From Nitrospira sp. (GTDB taxonomy: Bacteria; Nitrospirota; Nitrospiria; Nitrospirales; Nitrospiraceae), in assembly GCA_019636815.1 (NCBI GenBank), contig JAHBWT010000034.1:1-40847 (forward strand): a stretch of 40,847 bases of DNA, given 5' to 3'. Both the position numbers and the translations under genes were made by a program. Below are positions 23,707 through 32,183 of the stretch, piece after piece; within the stretch, counting starts at the first letter, position 1; each line of letters starts with the position of its first letter. The notes under the pieces were generated by a model. It searched no databases, was not told the origin of the DNA, and saw only the letters and a list, made by a program, of their open reading frames with translations.

Positions 23707-25101
23707 TCACCGAGACCTGTACGGCTCCCAGATGAAGTCGAAGGCACCACCATGTGTCAGGCCACAGCGGCCAATGCAGGTTCCGCGGTTCTCCGCTGCT
23801 GCTGGCACGGTCGGAAACGTCCCGTCGTAGGCGGCCGACGCCACTTCCTTGGGTGGAGTCGAATCGTCCCCCGAGATGGTCTTGTATGCCCCGATGATGG
23901 CCCGCATGTCCCAACGATTCCATCGCCCGGTGTAGTCGTGGCAAAGCCGGCACATCTTCCCGAAGAGGGCATAATTGGCCGTACCAGCCAGCATGCACTT
24001 GCCGTCCACGAGTACGGAATTGCCGCAGGTTCCAGCCGTCTCGCATAGGTTTCGCGTGGGATCGGTGTCGCATCCTGAATCCCGTGGCGAACCACATGAC
24101 CTGCGCAGGAAATAGGCGTCCAGCCAGCCGGTGTTCGGCAGGAACAGCTCTCTGGTATCCCAGGCCATGATCGGATTCACTCCGACAAAGAATCCGCCGG
24201 GGCCCAGCGCCGCACAGCTTCTAGACTGCTGGAAACCAGATAGTCCTCTGAACCACGGCTCGACCGTGCTTAGCATGGTGGTAAGCGATGCGGTGATGTC
24301 GGGACCGCATATACGCTGTTCAGATACTGGATTTTCAGCATTTCCGGGTATCGGAACTCCCGCACCTGGAACATCCGCATCGCCCGGTTCTGATGTTCCG
24401 GCATCCATATCATCTTGCCGGTTTATATGGCCAGTTTGTTGGATAGTGTGCGCGAGTTCGTGAGCGATTAAGTGTCTGCCTGTTTCTAATTCCGGTTTGT
24501 ATTCGCCACTGCCGAAGACGATGTTGCTGCCGAGTGTATATGCTCGGGCATTTATCGCCCTCGCCGATTGCTCGGCGGTTGAATCTGTATGAATGCGAAC
24601 GTTTGAAAGATCATAACCCAGTCGCGGCTCGAAGAAATTACGGATTGTCTTATCCAGTGGCCGCCCGCCGGAATCGATGGCGCTTCGGACATGATCCGGG
24701 CCGCCTGGTAGGGCACCACTGATTGACGGCAACGGCTTGCGCTGCACGGGCATTTCATCCCCTGCCTCGCAGGCATCGCATTGACGGTGGATAGTATTGG
24801 ATGCCTGGCTGGTGTGTACTATCGAATGGGTTTCAGGGACCGGCATCCGTATGACTCGATCCGCAATCCGATCTGCTTCGATCTCGGCGGGATCGTTGGG
24901 CTGGGAAATTTTTAGATCAGCAGACTTCGCCTGGCATGCGGGGCATGCGCCACCACAGGCGCAGGAAGTTTTTCGATAGAGGGGAACTTCTCCAAAAGGT
25001 TGGGACAATCGAATATGGTCGGATAGGTCTCCGATGCGGCTCCGAGCAGTATGATGCATCGTACGGCTGTCGGTGGCTTGTATTGGAACTGCCGCTCTCA
25101 T
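23707..25101 (-). CDS. DUF4157 eCIS effector 4 with Cys-rich C-terminal domain
   Basis: This 464-residue protein has the head (Cys 47, 49, 53, 56 in C-A-C-G-G-A-C-P-A-C-Q-A-K), the N-D-P-A-E-I-E-A-D-R-I-A-D segment, the second pair I-H-R-Q-C-D-A-C-E, and DUF4157 with A-H-E-L-A-H-T-I-Q-Q (about 216). An Asp/Gly/Pro linker leads to a C-terminal domain of about 190 residues with roughly a dozen Cys, ending in G-R-C-G-L-T-H-G-G-A-F-D-F-I-W-E-P-Y. A conserved-looking M-C-R-L-C-H-D-Y-T-G-R-W lies in the middle. Its activity is unknown; metal binding or a disulfide-stabilised toxin fold fits. ATG 25101 is chosen since a frame to 25350 would overlap the upstream gene; GGAG lies about 11 bases before it. 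Confidence 0.87.
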   Translation of the reverse strand: MRAAVPIQATDSRTMHHTARSRIGDLSDHIRLSQPFGEVPLYRKTSCACGGACPACQAKSADLKISQPNDPAEIEADRIADRVIRMPVPETHSIVHTSQASNTIHRQCDACEAGDEMPVQRKPLPSISGALPGGPDHVRSAIDSGGRPLDKTIRNFFEPRLGYDLSNVRIHTDSTAEQSARAINARAYTLGSNIVFGSGEYKPELETGRHLIAHELAHTIQQTGHINRQDDMDAGTSEPGDADVPGAGVPIPGNAENPVSEQRICGPDITASLTTMLSTVEPWFRGLSGFQQSRSCAALGPGGFFVGVNPIMAWDTRELFLPNTGWLDAYFLRRSCGSPRDSGCDTDPTRNLCETAGTCGNSVLVDGKCMLAGTANYALFGKMCRLCHDYTGRWNRWDMRAIIGAYKTISGDDSTPPKEVASAAYDGTFPTVPAAAENRGTCIGRCGLTHGGAFDFIWEPYRSR

Positions 25102-25144
25102 GCCTTCGGCTCCACCTTCGCTGGCTGAGATCGCCTCTGATCCA

Positions 25145-26080
25145 CTACCGCTTCGACTTCGTCTTGCCGAAGCAGTAGGCACAATACCTATAGCCGGCCT
25201 TTTCCGCATCCGCGACACTACTGAAATAGATCGGACCACTGGGCTTGATGGCGTCGAACTGACAACGTTTGGTGAGATTCTGCGTGTCGTGGAATTCGCG
25301 TGTCGCCGGGTTACCGGCATACCGTGCCCTGTCATTCGTTCCCTCGACATTCTCGATTACATACTCACGATAGACGGTGCCTGCATTGACGACAATGGGT
25401 ACCGGATCTTCATGAATGACATTTGACTTGGCATCGAGAACGTCGACCCGCGCAACAATTTCGTTGCCGTCGCCCTGCGCTGCAGCTGAAGCAGCCGCCT
25501 TGCGGGACAGCCTTTCAGCCATCCGCTCGGAACTTTTGACATTAGGCTCTGGAGGTTGCCCTTTTCGCTTTTTGCCGGACTCCCGGCCAAGAGGAATACT
25601 GAAATAGCCATCGGCATTTGTGGTAGCTGAGAAAAGCGTCTCGTCTTTGACACCATCACGAGTGGCAGTAAGTCGTACCGTCAGTTCTTTTTGCGGCGCT
25701 AACGTATTATTCGAAATAAAACCATGAAATACGTTACCTTCTTCGGATAACGACACCAATGCGCGGTCTATACGCACCTTCCCTTGGTGACTTGTGGCGC
25801 GCAATTCCTTAGCGCGTGCGATCGATACTTTTAACCGTTCCATGCGTGGATCATTGCTTGCGTCAGTGGTTCGCGACAATCGGTTGAGTTCCCGCTCTTC
25901 GGAGGCCACAAAGGCACCTGGAAGTGCAGCCATGAAAGCAAGCATCTCGAGTCCGATGTTGATGGCGGGCTGTTGCGCCGCAGCCATGGGAGCTTCGAGA
26001 AATTGCTTTCGTATCGCTTCGGCCGTGGGTTCCCCGGAAAGAAATTCGGAGCGCTGATTCTTTTGTGCTTGATTGTTCAT
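25145..26080 (-). CDS. eCIS-locus protein with carboxypeptidase-regulatory-like and Ada-like zinc-motif regions
   Basis: This 311-residue protein sits between the fibre-like gene and the effector array. The N-terminal 110 residues are helical. A beta-sandwich of the carboxypeptidase-regulatory type follows (T-N-A-D-G-Y-F-S-I-P-L, about 155-165), then a charged segment. The C-terminus reads Y-A-G-N-P-A-T-R-E-F-H, then a Cys, I-Y-F-S-S-x-x-D-A-E-K-A-G-Y-R-Y-C-A-Y-C, the pattern of the Ada-type zinc-binding module (F-H, Cys, F-x-S, A-x-x-A-G-Y, C-x-x-C). No role is known; a structural or cargo-adaptor role in the particle is a guess from position. ATG 26080 has GGGAGA 8 bases upstream; a longer frame to 26146 would overlap the gene before it. 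Confidence 0.78.
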   Translation of the reverse strand: MNNQAQKNQRSEFLSGEPTAEAIRKQFLEAPMAAAQQPAINIGLEMLAFMAALPGAFVASEERELNRLSRTTDASNDPRMERLKVSIARAKELRATSHQGKVRIDRALVSLSEEGNVFHGFISNNTLAPQKELTVRLTATRDGVKDETLFSATTNADGYFSIPLGRESGKKRKGQPPEPNVKSSERMAERLSRKAAASAAAQGDGNEIVARVDVLDAKSNVIHEDPVPIVVNAGTVYREYVIENVEGTNDRARYAGNPATREFHDTQNLTKRCQFDAIKPSGPIYFSSVADAEKAGYRYCAYCFGKTKSKR

Positions 26081-26124
26081 TGCTGATCTCCCATTGCAAA
26101 TCTGACGGAGCCGTAAACCGACGT

Positions 26125-29100
26125 CTACCCCTGATCGCGGCCGCATATGCCGGGGCAGAACGCTTCGACGAAGGACAGGTTGTCCTTAAAGACGAGCATA
26201 TTCGGCAAAAACGCCTGCGCCCGCAGACAGTGTGTGGCCTGATTGTCCGTCGTCGTGTTCATGCCGCCGATCGACCATCCGGAAAACAATGCGCGGAGCC
26301 AGGTTTCGGAAAGACGATTATCGGCGACTCGCACGCTGCCGGCGCCGAGCACGACATCCGTCAAGACAAAGAAATTCGTCGAGTTGACCTCGCACTGGTT
26401 ATCGGTGAACCCCAGATCATCGAGCGAGAATACAGCGATTGAACTGAGAGCGAATGCGAACGGATCTTCCGCCACATCGAATGTCACCTGATTCTCCGTA
26501 AACAGCGTTTTCCCGCTGTTCCATTTTCGCATCAGAGGCGGCCAGAGCGAAGGTGGTTTTGTCGAGACATTGATCAGTCCAAAGTTACGGGCCAACTCGC
26601 ATTCCCTGCCCTTCATTGTATCGGGTAATTTCCCCGTTCGTATCAGGATCAGCACCAAGAGCAGGCCGAGAGTCCATTCATTGCTGATGCCCAGGTTTCC
26701 TATGAGGACGGTCGTCGCGATTAAATCAAGCCCCTTCCCGGTCGTTCCTTCCGTCACCAAGCGATTGCGCCCGACCACGACAGAGCCCAGTGCGAAAAAG
26801 GTGACGGCGCGACCGAGTGGAGCCACAATCAGATTGTCACGCAGCAACGCCGTGATAGGACCGTCGATCATCGAGGCATTACGGTTGAATGACGAGAACG
26901 AGTTCGTTTCCGTCGTCGTATCGAGTGACGGTAAAACAAGCCAGATGTGCACGCCGCCGCGTATGCCGACGTGTGCATTGTCGACCGGCTCCATACTACG
27001 GCTGCCGTTATTGAGGATGCGGTTGTCGTCAAGTTGCAGACCTTGCACGAATATGGCGTAGACCCCGCAAATGGGGAACAGATGATGGCGGCCATTGTTG
27101 ATGATTTCATTGCGAAGAATGCGCAAGTCACTGACCTTGGCGAGCGCGATGCCGCCATACGCGACAAGCCATTCCATTGATTGACGAACCTGCGCGATAT
27201 CGCGGCGCATGCAGCGCGTGATGAAGTTGTCGTAAATATGCAAGTTATGCACGCCGATTAAATCGCCGCCGTTCAGAATGTTAAAAAACCGAACCACGCC
27301 GATACCGTTGATGCCCATATCGGTAATGCGATTTCGCGCGATTTCGATATCATACAAATCCCCTGCGGAGACAAATCTCGGCGGACCGCCGGCCGGGTCT
27401 TCATCACCGGTCGTATCGACTGGTTTGCACGGATCACAGGGGTCCGGTTGGTCCGTCGTATCCGGTACGTCCTCGCCTTCACCATCGACTTTGGCCAAGC
27501 TCCCTAAGGTAATGCCGTTCCAGATGCCGCCTTGAATCAGGTTATCGATAATTCGTACCCGATCCGAGCCGCCGGCGAGTTGAATGCCGCCGCGCGTGGC
27601 GCCTCCCACTGTGATCGGACTTGGCGGTGTATTGACGCTCGCTGGCGCTCCCGGGCCGCCCAACTTCGGCGGAATGGTCGGCGCAGGGGGCGCACCTTCA
27701 CGCGGCAGGACTTCGATGATGTTGGAGTCGATCTGAATATCGTCTCCTCGCGAATAGATCGCTTGCCAAATCGTCGGTACGTCCCGCATCTGCAGCAAAC
27801 AACAACGCACCGTGACATGGCGCGCGTTGTCGATTTGTACGGCACTCCGCGGGCCGGCTTCTATCGCGACGTCCTCAATCACGATGGCGTCAGAGTCTCG
27901 AATCATGAACGCCGGCAGTGGTGCCGCATGATCGGAGATGGCGCGAATGCGCGTGCGAGGGCCACACCCATGGATACGAATTCCGATCCGCTCATTGATG
28001 AGAATGCTTTCGTCGTAGATACCGTTGAGCACGCAGACGATGCCGCCTTTTGCGGGTAGCGCATCGATTGCCGCTTGGACTTTGACAAAATCGCCATGTG
28101 AGTGAATCCCGTCGCCGACACGGTATGTGCAGCAACCGCGGAGTTTGGTCAGAGGTTGAAAAGGGCGCCGGCAGTCTTCTATGCCGTCGCCTGTGACGGT
28201 ATTGCCTGTCCAGTGTATTTCTGCGAGCGGAACCCGGTGGTAAAAGATGCCCTGCGGCGGAACCGGTGTGATCGGATCGGCAGGCATTGGACCCGGAATC
28301 CCGACCAGCACCAGCGGGTTGCCGATCCCAGCCGCGCGTGCCTCGAACGTCCAAAAATCAGATGGAGTATATTTGCCGATCGCTTCAGGCTCGAATGTGA
28401 CTTGAATCCCAAGATTGTCCGGGAGATCCTTCTTCGTCTTAAAATCATCGACACGCTCGATACCGTTCCAGAGACGGAAAAAACGCTTGCCTTTCGCCGG
28501 AGCGGAAGGAATCACACCCTTCAAGATATCACCCGGTGTCACTAAAGGGTCCGGCAGGGTCAGTGTGTGGTCATTGGCAAGCGAGACCTTGGCGCCATAC
28601 ACGACTTTCCAACAGCCGAGCATCGGATCATAATCGAGCGCTTCAAGATAGAAATTGTTCGATCCGGAATAAATGATCGCATTTTTATTCCCGAAGAGAG
28701 TGACGGTTTTGTTAACCGCGTCAAAATCTCCTGTCCCGACGAGTCCTCCGTTCACGTGAGACCATTTAAAGTAGGCTTGGGGCGCAGGTGTATCCGTGTC
28801 GGCGATTTCAATGCGATAGAGACGATGCTCAAACCCCGTATAGCCTCCTCCTTCAACCACCGGGCAATCACCATCGATCGCAACCGTAGGGTTGAGTTCG
28901 ACGATGAGCTTACCCTTGTTTCCGAAATTGTCTTTCAGCGCACCGATGATGGAATCGCACGTATCATCGGCCGCCATACGATAGAGCCGAAAACGAAACG
29001 AAGTCTGTACGCGCTCAGTCGTATCCACTCCTCCAAGAGCCGGTTCGATCAGCAGATCAGGATTCTGAAAGGGGCTCAGTTCCTCAAGCCATGTTTCCAG

Positions 29101-29523
29101 AATCACTGCGTCGCGATCCCCAATCGCGGGCACTGCGGTCGGCAACGGAATGGGCTGGATCGGCGGGCCAAGGTAGGTTGCAGTCCGAATGGCATCGACT
29201 CCGGCCGGGAGGGATGGAGGCTCTGTATCCTTTGTCAGCTCAACTAGAAGTCCATCCGCCCACACCCGTCCCTTGTTGAGGGACACTTTGACCTGACCAC
29301 CGGTGATCTCAGCCTGTGTGACCTTGAAACTAAGCGGCTCTTCCGCCGGCACAGCCGCAACCCCCGCCCCGAAGGCATCACGCGCCGCAAGCTGCTGCCA
29401 CTCGCCCATGATTTCGGTTTGCGCGTTCCAATCCCGGTCGAGCAATACACGGCCTTGCTGGTGAAGCGCTCCCCGAAAATTGTGAGCGGTATCTTTATTC
29501 CATGCGGAAAAATCGCCTCTCAT
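26125..29523 (-). CDS. DUF6519 / parallel beta-helix protein, probable fibre or spike of the eCIS
   Basis: This 1132-residue protein opens with M-R-G-D-F-S-A-W-N, H-N-F-R-G-A-L-H-Q-Q-G-R-V-L-L-D-R-D-W-N-A-Q, the start of the DUF6519 family found in contractile-system loci. From about residue 480 it becomes a right-handed beta-helix: repeated turns such as I-R-D-S-D-A-I-V-I-E-D-V-A, R-V-R-I-I-D-N-L-I-Q-G-G and L-R-I-L-R-N-E-I-I-N-N-G, as in tail spikes and pectate-lyase-like proteins. An Asp/Pro linker (about 685-725) interrupts the helix. It is best seen as the particle's surface or receptor-binding component. AAAGGAGG lies 5 bases before ATG 29523 and overlaps the stop of the upstream gene, which shows tight coupling. 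Confidence 0.85.
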   Translation of the reverse strand: MRGDFSAWNKDTAHNFRGALHQQGRVLLDRDWNAQTEIMGEWQQLAARDAFGAGVAAVPAEEPLSFKVTQAEITGGQVKVSLNKGRVWADGLLVELTKDTEPPSLPAGVDAIRTATYLGPPIQPIPLPTAVPAIGDRDAVILETWLEELSPFQNPDLLIEPALGGVDTTERVQTSFRFRLYRMAADDTCDSIIGALKDNFGNKGKLIVELNPTVAIDGDCPVVEGGGYTGFEHRLYRIEIADTDTPAPQAYFKWSHVNGGLVGTGDFDAVNKTVTLFGNKNAIIYSGSNNFYLEALDYDPMLGCWKVVYGAKVSLANDHTLTLPDPLVTPGDILKGVIPSAPAKGKRFFRLWNGIERVDDFKTKKDLPDNLGIQVTFEPEAIGKYTPSDFWTFEARAAGIGNPLVLVGIPGPMPADPITPVPPQGIFYHRVPLAEIHWTGNTVTGDGIEDCRRPFQPLTKLRGCCTYRVGDGIHSHGDFVKVQAAIDALPAKGGIVCVLNGIYDESILINERIGIRIHGCGPRTRIRAISDHAAPLPAFMIRDSDAIVIEDVAIEAGPRSAVQIDNARHVTVRCCLLQMRDVPTIWQAIYSRGDDIQIDSNIIEVLPREGAPPAPTIPPKLGGPGAPASVNTPPSPITVGGATRGGIQLAGGSDRVRIIDNLIQGGIWNGITLGSLAKVDGEGEDVPDTTDQPDPCDPCKPVDTTGDEDPAGGPPRFVSAGDLYDIEIARNRITDMGINGIGVVRFFNILNGGDLIGVHNLHIYDNFITRCMRRDIAQVRQSMEWLVAYGGIALAKVSDLRILRNEIINNGRHHLFPICGVYAIFVQGLQLDDNRILNNGSRSMEPVDNAHVGIRGGVHIWLVLPSLDTTTETNSFSSFNRNASMIDGPITALLRDNLIVAPLGRAVTFFALGSVVVGRNRLVTEGTTGKGLDLIATTVLIGNLGISNEWTLGLLLVLILIRTGKLPDTMKGRECELARNFGLINVSTKPPSLWPPLMRKWNSGKTLFTENQVTFDVAEDPFAFALSSIAVFSLDDLGFTDNQCEVNSTNFFVLTDVVLGAGSVRVADNRLSETWLRALFSGWSIGGMNTTTDNQATHCLRAQAFLPNMLVFKDNLSFVEAFCPGICGRDQG

Positions 29524-29534
29524 TCATGCCTCCT

Positions 29535-32183
29535 TTAACTGACGGGGATCAAAAGCGGCCTGATCCCGACCGGCATAAACTCACGAAATCGTATCTTCAA
29601 GTTGCGCCACTTGTGCGCCTCACGCAGAAAATTGAATGCTCCCATCTGATCGTTGTCGATCCCCTCTTCGAGAATACGCGGGTCACTTTCGAGTGAAAGC
29701 TGGCAATAGGCGGCATCACCAAAGCAGTCACTGGTAAAAATGAGCCGCGCGTCGGAGCCGGACACACAGGCAAAGTGGGGCGGCAACCGGTTTTTGACCT
29801 CGTTGGGCGGCGGAGGACTTCCCGTATCATCCGCAAAATAGCAATACTTCAAACAACCGCGCTGCTGGTCGAACACTTCCACGACGCCGGTAAAAACCCC
29901 TCCCGCGCCTTCCGCGCTGGCGGCTTGGACACGTCCAAGGACGGTCACATTCCGGATGGTCGCGTCACCCGCATACCCAGTCGCCGGACTGGTGGCGCTC
30001 GTGATCGCAAAGGGAAACACGTTCGGACCGACCGTCACCGGGATGGATTCGACAATCGAGTCGGCCAAGCAGAGGGTGTATCCCTCATCCGTAAAGACTG
30101 CTCCGGAGATCGATCGTTGAAAAATGATTTCCGGCGTTTGTTTGAACGCAAGCTCTTCCGCAGCCGTGGAAAAACCGTATGGTTCTTTGAGATGTATTCC
30201 CGGAAGCAGCGGCGCGCGATTCCCATTGAAATACCAAAATCCACCCGGATCGAGCGTGCAGCTGATGATTTCGAGTTTGTTCAGCGCAGCACGCGCAATC
30301 AACGGCTGTCCTGCCGCAAAGTTCAGACTCCGCGCGAAATAGAGTCCTTCAAGTCTGACGAACAGAGCAGCCATTTGCGCATCGAGCGTTGCCTGTTCAG
30401 CAGCGTCGGCACCGACGACTTTAGCCGGCCGGAATGCGAGCGGCCGCGCCAGTTCGATCACGGGACGTTCTCCATCGGCGGCCCGTATGATCAGAGGGCA
30501 CGTCAACAAAATACTCCGTCCCAATTCATTGTTAAGATCCGCTCCGTTGAGCAGGTCGATGTCGAGCGAGTGCGTGCGGCTGTCTTTGATCTCGATGACG
30601 ATCGCGGCCATCGGAGTACCGCCTGCAGCAGCGGCGCGTGCATCTTCGAGCGCTGTTTTGAATACCGCTTGGAGCTGCTTTGCCGGATTGCGCAATACAG
30701 CGTCCTTGTAATAAATCAGCGGTTGTGCCGGATCGAATTCCTTCGGCAGCGCGGGATAGGAGACCGGGTGCGCGCCCACAGGTCCGACAGCGCCATAGGT
30801 ATAGGTCAGCAGCAAATCCTGCATGAGCGCATCCGCCCTCGTATCATCTGAAACACCGATGCAGAGTCGGCCGTTGACAGGATCGATGGCGATCTCGCGA
30901 TCGGCAAGCGGCGGATTCAGCCCACGCTCCCAGGCACAGAGATTCTCCCCTCGTATGGTCCAAAATCGAGGCAGCGCCGTATGGGGCCACCCTTCCCCTG
31001 GAAACGTCGGGTCGGGCAGATGCAGTTGTAAGCCGACATCGGAAAGCTGGTATGACTTCAGATCGTCTTCAGGAACAGCCGCATTGAAGGCTGGATCATA
31101 GGATTCGACCGAGACATAGTCCTGTGGGGCGGTACACGACACGTCAGTAAACAATCGGAGCGGTTGTGGACCAGGCGAGCCAAGTGAATCGTCATATTGT
31201 TTCGCGATCTCGTAATCGGAAATGCGCGCCCTGGGAATTGGTCCAGGTACTTGATCGGCGCTGGATACACGCGGTGCGATCGCCGAAAGATTGAGCGCAC
31301 CCGTACCGGTTCTGCCTTCGGCAAAAAGACCGATCCGGTTTGTATTGAACAAGGTCACGGGCCTGCCGTCGGGAATATTTATGGGTTTGACATAGGGCAT
31401 CGAAAGCGAGTTGACCGGAATGTCACACACATTCACACGGACGACGCGTGGCGCCCCCAGCAGGGGAGTCACTTTTTGTGCCAGCGGCTTCGTCACGCCA
31501 AGACGGTAATCTTTGAGTCGCCAGAGATAAATGGCGAGGTTGGGTAGGTTGTAGCTCACTTGCCCGATTTCCGGCGGCTTCACTTCCCCTACGTGGGCAA
31601 AAGGGTCAAACGCCGTATTCAGCTGTGCGAGTAGCGAAGGATCTCGCAAGGAAACGGTCCCTCCTCGAATGGGTGTCGAAGGACGAATGGTCGGCAGCGA
31701 ATAGGGAGGAACACCGCCCTCATCAGGCCGTTGGTGATTGAGGTGCTGATTCCACACCATCTTTTCCAGCAATTCCACTGAATGCACTCCCCATTTGGTG
31801 AGGATATAGGTGAGCAACTCGATGGCGCCCAGTGTTCCCTTGCGCCTCCGGAGTGCGATCGTATCGGCTACATCGGCGCGGAGTGTCCAGGGATCCCCGG
31901 ACAGATGGGTGGTTCCCAACAGGTCACCGATGTATGGAATGACCCAGGGATCGCACATTTCAATAAAGAGGTCATGATAGAGTGATTCGATGTTTTCGTG
32001 GATCGCGGAAAACATGTCCTCGACCGGTGCGAGATAATCACGAAGCTGATAGGCAGGCATCGGCTGGCCATTAGCCAGATAGAGCTTCGAAAGATCGCCA
32101 TCCTTGATACGATAGATTTCAGGAAGTCGCCGATAGAGCGCGACGCGTTTCTTCGTAGCCACCTCAACTTCCCCCCTCGGCAA
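29535..32183 (-). CDS. Tail protein I-like baseplate component with beta-helix C-terminus
   Basis: This 882-residue protein begins with a phage tail-protein (gpI-like) region: Y-R-R-L-P-E-I-Y-R-I-K-D, L-R-D-Y-L-A-P-V-E-D-M-F, C-D-P-W-V-I-P-Y-I-G-D-L-L-G and I-A-L-R-R-R-K-G-T-L-G-A-I-E-L-L-T-Y-I. In phages this protein links the baseplate wedge to the tail fibres. The C-terminal part (about 520-800) has strand-turn patterns and A-L-N-K-L-E-I-I-S-C-T-L-type rungs suggestive of a beta-helix. The start at 32183 overlaps the preceding gene by 20 bases; a later start is possible but would lose little. It should connect the baseplate to the downstream fibre-like protein. Confidence 0.82.
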   Translation of the reverse strand: MPRGEVEVATKKRVALYRRLPEIYRIKDGDLSKLYLANGQPMPAYQLRDYLAPVEDMFSAIHENIESLYHDLFIEMCDPWVIPYIGDLLGTTHLSGDPWTLRADVADTIALRRRKGTLGAIELLTYILTKWGVHSVELLEKMVWNQHLNHQRPDEGGVPPYSLPTIRPSTPIRGGTVSLRDPSLLAQLNTAFDPFAHVGEVKPPEIGQVSYNLPNLAIYLWRLKDYRLGVTKPLAQKVTPLLGAPRVVRVNVCDIPVNSLSMPYVKPINIPDGRPVTLFNTNRIGLFAEGRTGTGALNLSAIAPRVSSADQVPGPIPRARISDYEIAKQYDDSLGSPGPQPLRLFTDVSCTAPQDYVSVESYDPAFNAAVPEDDLKSYQLSDVGLQLHLPDPTFPGEGWPHTALPRFWTIRGENLCAWERGLNPPLADREIAIDPVNGRLCIGVSDDTRADALMQDLLLTYTYGAVGPVGAHPVSYPALPKEFDPAQPLIYYKDAVLRNPAKQLQAVFKTALEDARAAAAGGTPMAAIVIEIKDSRTHSLDIDLLNGADLNNELGRSILLTCPLIIRAADGERPVIELARPLAFRPAKVVGADAAEQATLDAQMAALFVRLEGLYFARSLNFAAGQPLIARAALNKLEIISCTLDPGGFWYFNGNRAPLLPGIHLKEPYGFSTAAEELAFKQTPEIIFQRSISGAVFTDEGYTLCLADSIVESIPVTVGPNVFPFAITSATSPATGYAGDATIRNVTVLGRVQAASAEGAGGVFTGVVEVFDQQRGCLKYCYFADDTGSPPPPNEVKNRLPPHFACVSGSDARLIFTSDCFGDAAYCQLSLESDPRILEEGIDNDQMGAFNFLREAHKWRNLKIRFREFMPVGIRPLLIPVS

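Noticed and set aside
29775-30851. Plus-strand open frame of 358 codons opposite the tail protein I-like gene
   Set aside because: It is an Arg-rich antisense frame with no motif and lies inside a well-supported coding region.
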